Assembly: GCA_963824085.1 (NCBI GenBank) | Contig: CAWGNT010000011.1 | Span: forward strand, 12,889-76,888 | Length of the DNA stretch: 64,000 nt | Origin: JARRNE01 sp963824085 | GTDB taxonomy: Bacteria > Pseudomonadota > Gammaproteobacteria > Chromatiales > Chromatiaceae | Direction: 5' to 3' | In this document: positions 8,010 to 15,529 of the stretch, in pieces | Layout: each line of letters starts with the position of its first letter | How positions within the stretch are numbered: position 1 is the stretch's first letter | Translations under genes and position numbers: made by a program | The notes under the pieces: model-generated | Told to the model about the DNA's origin: nothing | What the model saw: the letters and a program-made list of their open reading frames with translations, nothing else | Database searches by the model: none

Positions 8010-8396
8010 TCAGTCGTCGTCGTCATCCCAGTGATGACGGTGCCAGCGGTGCTCCTGCCATTCGTGCTCCCGCCACTCATGTTCACGCCAGCGGTGACCC
8101 CACCAGCCACGGCGGTCGCCATCGTAATAGACCACCGACGGTTCGCCGCGCCCCACGACGACGGGGGCCGGTCTCTCGACGACCACCGGTGGGGGCGCGT
8201 AGCGTTCGACCACGACGGGCCCGGGTGCGGCGTAGACCGGGGCCGTGACGACACCGGAGCTGATGAGGCCGCCGACGACACCGCCGACAAGTCCGCCGAG
8301 CGCGGCGTCACCGGCGTCGTAGCCGTGGGCGAAGGCACCTACGGGGAGCGCGGACAGGGCCGCGCAGGTGCCGAGAGCGAGAATCCACTTTTTCAT
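8010..8396 (-). CDS. Secreted Gly-rich protein with His/Trp/Asp-rich tail
   Basis: 128-residue exported protein of unknown function. The start at 8394-8396 is set by a near-perfect ribosome binding site (AAGGAGGTGACGACC then ATG). A longer open frame upstream is not protein-like. A signal peptide (MKKWILALGTCAALSALPVG then AFA) is followed by a glycine-zipper stretch (DAALGGLVGGVVGGLISSGV) that could insert into or oligomerise in membranes. A Pro/Val repeat region follows (three VVVER/VVVGR units), then a tail with repeated WREHEW units, ending HRWHRHHWDDDDD. The tail could bind divalent metal. It lies in the same direction as the pentapeptide gene upstream but is separated by a terminator. 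Confidence 0.75.
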   Translation of the reverse strand: MKKWILALGTCAALSALPVGAFAHGYDAGDAALGGLVGGVVGGLISSGVVTAPVYAAPGPVVVERYAPPPVVVERPAPVVVGRGEPSVVYYDGDRRGWWGHRWREHEWREHEWQEHRWHRHHWDDDDD

Positions 8397-8610
8397 GGTC
8401 GTCACCTCCTTAAGGATGTCAGGTGCTTCTCCGAATTCGTGTCTCTGCGAGCTTCTCGGCTTCAGGTTACTGCCCTCACGCTGAACGAACGGTGAACGCT
8501 CGATGACGGAATGGTCACCTTGGCAGGCTGACGGTGGGTGCCTCGGCGGGCGAGCGAGGCAATTGGGAGGACGGCGGCACGGAACTACGGGAAAGCGTAT
8601 ATACGAGAAG

Positions 8611-8626
8611 CCCCGCGAGGGCGGGG
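8611..8626 (-). terminator. Hairpin after the pentapeptide-repeat gene
   Basis: CCCCGC-GAGG-GCGGGG stem 16 bases beyond the pentapeptide stop codon, followed on the minus strand by TTCTCG; a weak U-tract, so a moderate terminator candidate. Confidence 0.5.
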
Positions 8627-8641
8627 CGGGAAGGAATGGGG

Positions 8642-9079
8642 TCACTGCGGCGGGCGACCGTCGATCCAACGAATGAGCGAGTAGAACTGCTTATCGGTCA
8701 GTTGGGAGCGGTCGATCACGGCGCCGGTGAGGTTGGCTCTAAGAAGGATCGCGTGAGTGAGGTCTGCGCCGGTGAAGTCGGCATCAGTGAGGTTGGCGTC
8801 AGCGAGGATGGCCTCAGACAAGCTGGCGCCGGTGAGGTTAGCTCCACGGAGGTTTGCCCACTGAAGATCGGCGTTGGAGAGGTGGGTGGTGAAGAGGCTG
8901 GCGCCGCGCAAGTTGGCGTTGGAGAGATTGGCGCAGGAAAGGTCGAGGCTAACGGAACCGACAGCGTTCAGCTTTTCTCGTAGGGCGTTGAACTTCACGA
9001 CGTCTGATAGAAGGAGCGTGATCACCTTTTGTTTCCAAGCGGTAGCTTGATCAAAAAGTGCCTTGATGTCGGTGGACAT
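8642..9079 (-). CDS. Pentapeptide-repeat protein
   Basis: 145 residues. An N-terminal helical region (about 1-40) is followed by roughly 17 tandem A(D/N)LxX repeats, for example CANLSNANLRGASL and LTDADFTGADL, and a short C-terminal cap (SQLTDKQFYSLIRWIDG). Such repeats fold into a right-handed quadrilateral beta-helix. Members range from gyrase-protecting DNA mimics (Qnr/MfpA) to scaffold proteins, and the repeat number here is too low to assign a role. No signal peptide. Its short size and lone position suggest an accessory gene. A sequence rich in TACG motifs lies upstream near 9240. Confidence 0.85.
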   Translation of the reverse strand: MSTDIKALFDQATAWKQKVITLLLSDVVKFNALREKLNAVGSVSLDLSCANLSNANLRGASLFTTHLSNADLQWANLRGANLTGASLSEAILADANLTDADFTGADLTHAILLRANLTGAVIDRSQLTDKQFYSLIRWIDGRPPQ

Positions 9080-9239
9080 ACGGTTCTCCGCGGTACGTGC
9101 CTGCGACGGGATGTCGTGGGCAGGGTTCTGCGGAGAAGGGTCTGGGGGTATGTAACCACAACGAATTGATTTGTCGAGCGTGCGGCGACGATGGGCGCCG
9201 CGGCGGGCGAGCGAGGCAGTAGGTGGGGGCGGTCGTATT

Positions 9240-9320
9240 TACGTAGTTACGGAAGTACGGAAAGTCGTGGATACGGCAGTTGAGGAGGTGGCTTGACAGG
9301 GGGAGGGTGGTGTTGCGCGG
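9240..9320. repeat. TACG-rich repeat with TTGACA box, copy 1
   Basis: Contains TTTACGTAGTTACGGAAGTA, GTGGATACGGCAGTTGAG and GGTGGCTTGACAGGGGGAGG. About 70 bp of it recurs at 11928-12000 with roughly four of five bases equal. It lies directly upstream of the small gene at 9360, where TTGACA (9293-9298) could be a -35 box although no good -10 sits 17 bp downstream. Confidence 0.65.
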
Positions 9321-9359
9321 TGTATGCTCTGGGGGTCGGTGTACTGGAGGAGAGGTGCG

Positions 9360-9638
9360 ATGCAGAAAGAAGATTTCGAGACCGTAAGCAACGAATCAGA
9401 GGATCTGTTGTGGGCGGCGCAGCCTGAGGAGCTGCAGGCGGGGATTCGCATCCTTGCGTGTCAGGTTTCCTACGCGAGACGCCACCAGGAATACCTTCCT
9501 CTCGAAGAGATTAAGGAGTGGCTCGAAGCGGGGCGGAAAGATCCAAGGAAACGGGAAATCGTCGCCGAAGGGATGGAACAGATCATCGAGGTGTTGACTG
9601 CTCTTGGCGTTGAGGTGGCGACGAAATCGGCGATCTAA
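9360..9638 (+). CDS. Small acidic protein of unknown function
   Basis: 92 residues starting MQKEDFETVSNESEDLLWAA; the start is fixed by GGAGGAGAGGTGCG upstream of the ATG. The protein is helical and acidic, with an amphipathic central part (EELQAGIRILACQVSYARRH) and ends in EQIIEVLTALGVEVATKSAI. No signal peptide, membrane segment or family that I recognise. It is preceded by the TACG/TTGACA repeat and followed by a terminator at 9752. The repeat also precedes yebG after the IS1634 element, which hints that both small genes share a control module. Confidence 0.6.
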   Translation: MQKEDFETVSNESEDLLWAAQPEELQAGIRILACQVSYARRHQEYLPLEEIKEWLEAGRKDPRKREIVAEGMEQIIEVLTALGVEVATKSAI

Positions 9639-9751
9639 TTTTCTTGGATTGCGGTGTGGGGTATGGGCCTACGGCTTGGCAGTAAGGGCGGGGCGCTGCA
9701 ATTACATAGTTACTGACCCCAAGAACGCGTCACTCTAGCCCAGGTTTAACA

Positions 9752-9777
9752 TGGCCCCGTTGATATGGGGCCGTTTT
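9752..9777 (+). terminator. Terminator hairpin GGCCCC/GGGGCC with T-run
   Basis: Stem GGCCCC-GTTGATAT-GGGGCC followed by GTTTTG, about 110 bases after the small gene at 9360. Confidence 0.65.
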
Positions 9778-9840
9778 GAGCCTGCGCTGGCCGATAAGCG
9801 GCTGATTCCTGTGTGCACGGTGCGGCGGGCGGCCAAAGTA

Positions 9841-11750
9841 GTGCCATAACATTCATTAGGGCCTATTGCCATCCGGTGGCGGGCGGTCTAGGTTCGAGGC
9901 ATGTACATCCGCCGCACCCAGACGCGCAACAGCGCCACCGGCGAGCGCTACTTCACCCATCGGCTGGTGCGCTCGCAGCGCGTCGGCGGGAAGGTGCGGC
10001 AAGTCACGGTGCTCAACCTGGGCCGGCACTTCGCCGTGGCGCAGGCCGACTGGCAGAAGCTCTGCGCGCGCCTGCAGGAGATCCTGAGCGGCCAGGAACC
10101 GCTGCTGGGCTACGGCTCGCTGTTGCTCGAGCGCGAGGCGCAGCGCCTGGCGGCGCAGATTTTGGCGCGTGAGGGCGCCGCCGCACCAGCGCCGGCACCC
10201 CCCGATGGCGTTGCGCCCGTGGAGGTGCACAGCGTTGCGCTCGACTCCCTGACGCTGGCGCGCCCGCGCACGGTGGGGGTCGAGGCGGTGGGGCTGTGGG
10301 CGATGGCCCAAGTCGACTTCATTGCCTTGCTCGAGGGGCTGGGGCTGACCGGGCCGCAGCGCGCGGCGGTGCTGGGCGTCATCCTCGGGCGCATGGCCGC
10401 GCCGGCCTCGGAGCTGGCCACCCAGCGCTGGCTGTGCGAGCGCAGCGGCTTGGGTGAGCTGCTGGACGTCGACTTCGAGGCCATGAGCCTGATGCAGCTC
10501 TATCGCGCCAGCGACGCGCTGATGCGCCACCGTGAGGCGATTGAAGAGGCGCTGTTCGCGCGCGTGAGCGAGCTGTTCGGGCTCGATTGGACGGTCACCC
10601 TCTACGACCTGACCAACACCTATTTCGAGGGTGAAGCGCCCATCAACCCCAAGGCCAAACGCGGCCACTCCAAGGAGAAGCGCCGCGACTGTCCGCTGCT
10701 CACCCTGGGCCTGGTCTTGGATGGCAGCGGCTTCGTGCGCCGCTCGCAGGTCTTTGACGGCAACGTGGTCGAAGGCACCACGCTGGAGGCGATGCTCCAG
10801 GGCTTGGGCGCCCGGCTCGGGGCCTTGGTCGTCATGGACCGTGGGATCGCCACGGCAGAGAACGTGGCCTGGCTGCGCGCGCGCGGCTACCGCTATCTAG
10901 TCGTCAGCCGCGAGCGCCACCGCCAGTTCGATCCGGCCCAAGCAAGCGATCTGCTCACCGCGGGCGGCGAGCGTGTCTCGGTGCAACAGGTGGAGGACAG
11001 CGAGGGCGAGGAAGTGCGTCTGTACTGTTACTCCGAGCAGCGCGCGCGTAAGGAAGAGGGCATCGCCGCGCGCTTTGCCGAGCGCTTCGAGGCCGGGCTG
11101 CAAGCCTTGGCCGATGGGCTCAGTCGTCCCCGCACGACCAAGAAGATCGATAAGCTCTGGGAGCGCATCGGCCGCCTGAAGGCCAAGAGCCATGGCGCCG
11201 GGCAGCACTATCACATCGAGATCGTCCCGGATGCCAGTGGCGAGAAGGCGCAAGCGATCCGTTGGGAGCGTCGCCCGCTCGACGGCAGCCGCGACACCCA
11301 TCCCGGCGTCTATTGCCTGCGCACCAACGAGCTGAGTTGGGACGCCGAGCAGCTGTGGCGGACCTACATGATGCTCACCGACCTCGAGGCCGTGTTTCGC
11401 TCCTTCAAGTCGGAGTTGGGCCTGCGCCCGATCTTCCATCACAAAGAAGAACGCGCTGACGGCCACCTCTTTCTCACTGTCCTGGCGTATCAGTTCGTCC
11501 AGCTGATCCGTCGGCGCCTGCATGAGCAGGGCATGAACGACAGCTGGGTGAGCCTGCGCGAGACGCTTAACGGCCAAGTGCGCGTCACCGCGACCTTCCG
11601 CCGTCCGGACGGGCGCGCCTTGCACGTGCGCAAGGCCACCCAGGCCGAGCCGGGCCAGCGTCAGATCTACCAGGCCCTCGGCGTCAATCCCAGCCCGGGA
11701 GGTGTCAGCAAGATGATCGTCTGAGCCACCCCACATTCCAAGAATGGCAC
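9841..11750 (+). mobile_element. IS1634-family insertion sequence (ends approximate)
   Basis: A complete IS1634-type transposase occupies nearly the whole unit. Short inverted matches GTGCCAT (9841) and ATGGCAC (ending 11750) are the best terminal repeat candidates. A further GTAGTGCCA occurs on the same strand on both sides. No clear target duplication was found. Confidence 0.65.
9901..11724 (+). CDS. IS1634-family transposase
   Basis: 607-residue DDE transposase of the IS4 superfamily. An N-terminal domain (MYIRRTQTRNSATGERYFTH, typical start) is followed by the insertion-containing catalytic core. Catalytic positions are Asp in TLYDLTNTYFEG, Asp in LVVMDRGIATAENV and Glu in the LEAVFRSFKSELGLRPIFH block (Y-x2-R-x3-E-x6-K-like signature of the superfamily). 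The gene is intact, so the element may be functional. The ATG at 9901 gives the family start; no upstream in-frame alternative is better. Confidence 0.92.
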   Translation: MYIRRTQTRNSATGERYFTHRLVRSQRVGGKVRQVTVLNLGRHFAVAQADWQKLCARLQEILSGQEPLLGYGSLLLEREAQRLAAQILAREGAAAPAPAPPDGVAPVEVHSVALDSLTLARPRTVGVEAVGLWAMAQVDFIALLEGLGLTGPQRAAVLGVILGRMAAPASELATQRWLCERSGLGELLDVDFEAMSLMQLYRASDALMRHREAIEEALFARVSELFGLDWTVTLYDLTNTYFEGEAPINPKAKRGHSKEKRRDCPLLTLGLVLDGSGFVRRSQVFDGNVVEGTTLEAMLQGLGARLGALVVMDRGIATAENVAWLRARGYRYLVVSRERHRQFDPAQASDLLTAGGERVSVQQVEDSEGEEVRLYCYSEQRARKEEGIAARFAERFEAGLQALADGLSRPRTTKKIDKLWERIGRLKAKSHGAGQHYHIEIVPDASGEKAQAIRWERRPLDGSRDTHPGVYCLRTNELSWDAEQLWRTYMMLTDLEAVFRSFKSELGLRPIFHHKEERADGHLFLTVLAYQFVQLIRRRLHEQGMNDSWVSLRETLNGQVRVTATFRRPDGRALHVRKATQAEPGQRQIYQALGVNPSPGGVSKMIV

Positions 11751-12140
11751 GTTTGTAGTGCCACTCGCCAATGTCGGCCCCTGCAAGTGGCTGACTCGGA
11801 AAGGATTGACAACCAACCTGTTAAACTTGGGGTAAGACTCGCACACGCGAGCGGCGAGACGACCCCGCTTCGGCGGGGTCTTTCGTTGGGGGCAGGGGAG
11901 GAGTGGATCAGTAGGTTGGGGGCTTGAATTACGTAATTCGGGAAGGCGTGGATACGACAGTTGAGGGGGTGGCTTGACAGGTGGAGGGAGGTGTTGCGGG
12001 GTGATGTGCGGTACCGGGAACGATAGGCCGAACCAGGGGCCACTCTAGCAGTCCAGCGCCGCTCCAGATGTCCGCGCACCAGGCCATTATACTGCTCCGC
12101 CAGCTGCGGTGCGGACGCGAAATGTGGGTGCCCACAGACC
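11751..12140. other. Non-coding stretch with terminator and TACG/TTGACA repeat copy 2
   Basis: Holds the second terminator copy and, at 11928-12000, the second copy of the repeat (AATTACGTAATTCGGGAA, GTGGATACGACAGTTGAG, GGTGGCTTGACAGG). The palindrome TGGGTGCCCA (12124-12133) lies just before yebG. No gene seen. Confidence 0.55.
11862..11884 (+). terminator. Terminator hairpin, second copy of the ACCCCGC-TTCG unit
   Basis: Same stem, loop and CTTTCGTT tail as at 7829-7855, with the same GACTCGC...GCGAGCGGCGAGACG leader. Confidence 0.7.
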
Positions 12141-12458
12141 ATGATAGAGATCGAATACATCGTCAAAGACAGCAAGGGAGTTGAGCGCTTGCGCACAACT
12201 GACAAGAAGGAGGCAGACGCCTACGACCGCATCCTGGAGAACGCGGAGCGACTGGCAGAGCGGCTGCGCGCGGATCAGGTGCTACCGACGCTGCCCGCGG
12301 CCGACCTCGAGGAGCTGACCATCTATCTCGCCCGCAACGCCCGTGACGTCGAGCGCATTCTAAAGGGCAAGGTGCCTGTGCCGGAGACGCCCGCAGTAGA
12401 GGCATCCTTATCTCCCAAGAAGGACAAGGTGGCGCCGCTCAAGGCGACCGGCAGTTGA
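12141..12458 (+). CDS. yebG: YebG-family DNA-damage-inducible protein homologue
   Basis: 105 residues. The first 45 (MIEIEYIVKDSKGVERLRTT then DKKEADAYDRILENAERLAE) follow the YebG pattern: a beta-hairpin starting with a short basic segment and the T-(S/D)-KKEADAYDK-x-L-x2-A-E motif. YebG of Escherichia coli is a small SOS-induced protein; its exact activity is not settled. The C-terminal half (NARDVERILKGKVPVPETPA and a Lys/Pro/Ala tail) resembles the charged tail of larger family members. No clear LexA box is visible upstream; the 10-bp palindrome TGGGTGCCCA lies seven bases before the start. The ribosome binding site is weak. Confidence 0.75.
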   Translation: MIEIEYIVKDSKGVERLRTTDKKEADAYDRILENAERLAERLRADQVLPTLPAADLEELTIYLARNARDVERILKGKVPVPETPAVEASLSPKKDKVAPLKATGS

Positions 12459-12794
12459 GAGGACGACTTGACGGGGGGAGGGGGGGGTGGAGCGTCCAGG
12501 TCGGTGCTACCCCGCCGCTGTGCTGGTGGAACCAGCCATCGCTTGCTTTGGACGCGTGTCAGCGGGTGATTTTAGAGATGCCCTTGCCGGAATTCCAGAC
12601 TGAGCGGCCGCACTAGCGCACCAGCGACGAAGGCGGAGCGGCAGCTGAGGAAGTGGCGTCCCGCTTCAAGGAATGGCACAGATGCTGCCGTGTTACTCCT
12701 GACGCACGGCCCTTTGCGCAGTGGGCCGCAAAGGCGTTTTCCCATCTACTCGTTCGGTTCTCAGATCCCGGCAGACGTAGGGGAGGTGCACTGT

Positions 12795-12962
12795 ATGGAG
12801 ACTGCAATGCTGACTGAGCTCGGACTCTTTGCCGTCGTTGTTCTGCTTGTGGGCGCCGTCTACCAGCTCCAGCGCAGAGCTGAGCGCCGGGAGCGCCGCC
12901 TGGCGTTGCGTAGCAAGATGCTCGCCGCACTCGACCGACGGCTACAAGAGGCGAGCCAGTGA
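12795..12962 (+). CDS. Small single-span membrane protein, unknown
   Basis: 55 residues from an ATG preceded by GGGGAGGTGCACTGT. The layout is a short N-terminus, a membrane helix (LTELGLFAVVVLLVGAVYQL), then a strongly basic helix (QRRAERRERRLALRSKML) and ALDRRLQEASQ. This is the shape of a small inner-membrane protein with its positive tail in the cytosol, similar to CcmD- or PspD-like peptides, but no family can be named. An in-frame upstream ATG would add residues of non-protein-like composition and has no ribosome binding site. Confidence 0.5.
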   Translation: METAMLTELGLFAVVVLLVGAVYQLQRRAERRERRLALRSKMLAALDRRLQEASQ

Positions 12963-13316
12963 CCCTCGTCAATTTCCTACTGCGCTGCTCGCTCTTGGGT
13001 TAGTGAGAGGATGATCATGCACATTCCTGGTGCGCGGCATGTGTGACAACTAACTCATGTGGTCGGTGAACCCCTGCGATCAGGCCTCGTGCCGGGTATC
13101 CCGATGCATCCGGGGGCGGGCTGTGCACGCCCGGCTGAGGCGTACACCTTTGGTGTGGCGCAGGGGCTGCGGGTCGCGGTAAGCGGCGCGAGCGCTGACC
13201 ACGCATAGCTCAACACGCCGCACGGGCGGCACTACTCCCACGTTCCGTACTCTCTGGGCAGCAAGCCGACTGGGTCGCTACGGCGGCGACACATCCCGCC
13301 GTAGCCGCCCCTTTTT
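12963..13316 (+). other. Gene-free stretch ending in a strong terminator; possible small RNA
   Basis: No open frame here looks coding, yet the stretch ends in the best terminator of the left part (13277-13316) and contains several self-complementary segments, for example around GGGCGGGCTGTGCACGCCCGG at 13113-13133. A transcript of 150-300 nt starting after 13000 is possible. No RNA family recognised. Confidence 0.3.
13277..13316 (+). terminator. Strong intrinsic terminator
   Basis: Perfect 10-bp stem GCTACGGCGG/CCGCCGTAGC with a 9-base loop, followed by CGCCCCTTTTT. No annotated gene ends just upstream on this strand. Confidence 0.75.
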
Positions 13317-13428
13317 AGCGCCTTGCGGCACGGGTCGGCCCTGCTTCACCGTCTTGGTGGGGTGCTTGGGGTATTGTTGCGTAACATAACTACGTAGTTA
13401 CGCTACGCAGAAAGCGGGGGGCGGTTTG

Positions 13429-13911
13429 TTACGACGGCTTCTTGGGGGCTGGCTTCTGCCTGGGCTTTGGTGCTTCCTTGGGCTCCTCCTTGGATTGCGC
13501 AAGACGCGCGAGCTCGCCCTCTAGGCGGGTGACCTGGTCGCGCAGCTCGTCGGCGCGCATCTGCGTGTTTGCAATGCGCTCCTCGAGCCGGGCGTTCTCG
13601 ATCCTAAGCTCGCCGACCTTCTCCTCTGCTCCGCGGTGGCGCTTCTCTTTCTCCGCGAGGGTCTTCGCGAGGGAGTCGCGCTCGCTCTCTCTCGCGTCGA
13701 GCTTCGTTTCAAGCTCGCCGATCTCTTGCGCGAGTTCCGCGCGTTCCTTCTCCATCTCGCGTCGCGCGGCCGTGAGGCCGTCGCGCTCGGTCTTGATCGC
13801 GTCTTGCGCGGCGTTCCACGCGGCGGCCCAGACAGCGCGGAGAGCGCTCGCGACGCTCTCGGGCATGTCGGGGATGTTCGCGACGCGGCGGCCGCCGCGC
13901 TCGTCTTTCCA
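13429..13911 (-). pseudogene. KfrA-like plasmid/ICE DNA-binding protein, C-terminal fragment
   Basis: The residues VANIPDMPESVASALRAVWA followed by a long alpha-helical coiled coil (about 110 residues rich in Glu, Arg, Ala, heptad-like) and a Lys/Pro tail (PRQKPAPKKPS) fit the middle and end of KfrA, a plasmid-partition-associated, nucleoid-like DNA-binding protein with an N-terminal helix-turn-helix. That DNA-binding domain is missing: at 13911/13912 the frame passes into the inverted repeat of the Tn3-family transposon, and the missing part is not found beyond the other end (18544 on). The open frame continuing to 14022 is a fusion with transposon end sequence. Confidence 0.65.
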
Positions 13912-13947
13912 GGGGTAGGCTCGGGATACGTGTAAATTTTTATCACT
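13912..13947 (+). repeat. Tn3-type terminal inverted repeat, left
   Basis: 36 bases beginning GGGG and containing TACGTGTAAATTTTTATCAC; exact inverted match at 18508-18543. Confidence 0.92.
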
Positions 13948-14031
13948 TCCTCCCGAACGGCTCGGACATCCGAAGAAACCGCTCACCGCGCCGTCGAGCC
14001 GGTCCTTTCGGGTGAGCGCCAAACTGCACCG

Positions 14032-14436
14032 TCAGAACCGGGGGGTGACGAATCCAGCCTGAACGAAGTGCTGGTCGAAGGCGAGCGCGGTCTTCAAGTC
14101 CATGCGGCGCATGACGACGAAGGAGACGCAGTCGACCAGGCCCCATTGCTTGTCGATGTGGCGCCGGTACAGATCGAACGCCGACTCAAACAGCTCGGGG
14201 GTGAGGTTCACCACAGTCACCCCTGGCGATTCGCGCAGATCCTCGATGATCTGTACGGCAGCGTTACGATCCATCCTCGACAGGGCGTTGCCGATCTCCA
14301 GCAGCACGGCGTCGGTGACGATGACTGGCTGTCCATCGAACTTCTCCGAGAGCGCGACCGCATCCACGTGATGCTGATCGTTCTCGTTGACCAGCGCGAG
14401 GATGTAGCCGGTGTCGACGAAAACGGATTCAGGCAT
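14032..14436 (-). CDS. PIN-domain toxin (VapC-like)
   Basis: 134-residue PIN-domain protein, predicted Mg-dependent ribonuclease toxin. Visible acidic residues of the active site are Asp in VFVDTGYILALVNENDQHH (position 6 of the protein), Glu in VLLEIGNAL, Asp in WGLVDCVSFVVM and Asp in LAFDQHFVQAGF. The start is the ATG that overlaps the stop of the upstream antitoxin gene (GGATGCCTGA), indicating translational coupling; a longer frame upstream is the antitoxin in another phase. Toxin-antitoxin cargo is frequent in this branch of Tn3 transposons and probably stabilises it. Confidence 0.85.
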   Translation of the reverse strand: MPESVFVDTGYILALVNENDQHHVDAVALSEKFDGQPVIVTDAVLLEIGNALSRMDRNAAVQIIEDLRESPGVTVVNLTPELFESAFDLYRRHIDKQWGLVDCVSFVVMRRMDLKTALAFDQHFVQAGFVTPRF

Positions 14437-14662
14437 CCGGCTCGCCGACGACGTAGGCATCATGGTTGGTCGAGAGGTCCTTCGGTCCCTGGGTTTTCAC
14501 CCTTCGCAGCCGCGAAAAGATCGTCTCGTTTCCGTCGGTAGACTGGGGCTCCGCATCCACCAGGACGACGCGCACCTTTTTGCCATCCAGAAGACGGCGA
14601 TGTTCCGGCGGGATGTCGAGAATACCGTCATGTGCGACGGCCTGAAATTCGATTGCATTCAT
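14429..14662 (-). CDS. Antitoxin partner of the PIN toxin
   Basis: 77 residues. The N-terminus (MNAIEFQAVAHDGILDIPPE) has the short beta-strand and HDGILDIPPEHRRL pattern of small AbrB/DUF104-like antitoxins, followed by KVRVVLVD and a flexible tail (VKTQGPKDLSTN) expected to wrap around the PIN domain. Its last bases overlap the toxin start, the usual antitoxin-first order. It would neutralise the toxin and repress the operon. Confidence 0.75.
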   Translation of the reverse strand: MNAIEFQAVAHDGILDIPPEHRRLLDGKKVRVVLVDAEPQSTDGNETIFSRLRRVKTQGPKDLSTNHDAYVVGEPDA

Positions 14663-14766
14663 GAGTATGGATAGCGTCTATCGTAGTGTGCGGCGCGACG
14701 GTCTTTCCGCGCTGTGGGCCACCGCCGCCAATGGACTAAAAACCGCAGGGGTCCAAGCCTGCTGCT

Positions 14767-15396
14767 CTACCTTCCCAATCGCAGGTCTGCATCGTCGTGC
14801 CGAACGCGTTTGACGATGTCCCCAACAACGCCGCGCCCCGTCTTGGCACCGATACGCCGTTGGATTTCGCGCACGCTTAGTTCCGTCGTTCTGGCCAGTT
14901 TTTCGACCTCTGCAACAACCGTCGTCGGTGTTCGCGGTCGACCCAGGTGCTTCCCTCGTGCCTTTGCTGCCTTCATCCCGGCCGAAACGCGCTCGCTGAT
15001 CAGCGAGGACTCCAGCTCCGCCATGGCACCGATGAGCGTGAACATCGCCTTACCCATGGGTGAGGTGGTGTCGATCTGGTCCTGGACGCTCACGAACCGG
15101 ATGCCGAGGTGGTTGAACTCCTCAAGTGCGCTCAGCAGGTGCTTGGTCGAGCGGGCGAAGCGGTCGAATTTCCACACCAGCACACAGTCGAAGGCGCGAT
15201 CGCGCGCATCCCGCATCAGGGCATCGAGCTGAGGACGGCCTTGGCGCCGACCCGATACCGCCACGTCCAAGTAGTCCCGCACAATGTCCAACTCGGCGCG
15301 CTCGGCGTAGACCCGAAGCCCGTCGAACTGAAGATCCGGCTTCTGATCCGCCGTAGAGACCCGGAGATAGAGCGCGGCGCGGTTCTTCTGGGGCAT
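14767..15396 (-). CDS. tnpR: Tn3-type serine resolvase (TnpR)
   Basis: 209 residues. The catalytic domain starts AALYLRVSTADQKPDLQFDG with the nucleophile Ser14. The conserved VWKFDRFARSTKHLL, QDQIDTTSPMGKAMFTLIGA and ERVSAGMKAAKARGKHLGRP blocks follow, then a C-terminal helix-turn-helix (VEKLARTTELSVREIQRRIG). It resolves transposition cointegrates at res and usually represses tnpA. It is divergent from tnpA, as in Tn3-subgroup elements. Confidence 0.92.
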   Translation of the reverse strand: MPQKNRAALYLRVSTADQKPDLQFDGLRVYAERAELDIVRDYLDVAVSGRRQGRPQLDALMRDARDRAFDCVLVWKFDRFARSTKHLLSALEEFNHLGIRFVSVQDQIDTTSPMGKAMFTLIGAMAELESSLISERVSAGMKAAKARGKHLGRPRTPTTVVAEVEKLARTTELSVREIQRRIGAKTGRGVVGDIVKRVRHDDADLRLGR

Positions 15397-15529
15397 TTCT
15401 GTCTGGATCGCGCGTCCGAGAATGTATACATTTTCGGCCAGCCAAATTCGGCCACGTCAGTCGTGGTAAATCAAGCACTTTCTGGCCGTCGGGGCAAACC
15501 CTTTTTCGGACACCTCGCGAGCCCTTGCC
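15397..15529. promoter_or_regulatory. Divergent tnpR-tnpA intergenic region, expected res site
   Basis: 133 bases between the divergent starts. It contains AT-rich GAATGTATACATTTTCGG (15419-15436), with the small palindrome TGTATACA, a plausible resolvase crossover or binding site. Promoters for both genes must lie here; exact boxes cannot be fixed by eye. Confidence 0.6.

Noticed and set aside
8642..9079. Qnr-type quinolone resistance protein
   Set aside because: Pentapeptide repeats are present, but the protein is too short and lacks the Qnr loops; a generic pentapeptide protein is the safer call.
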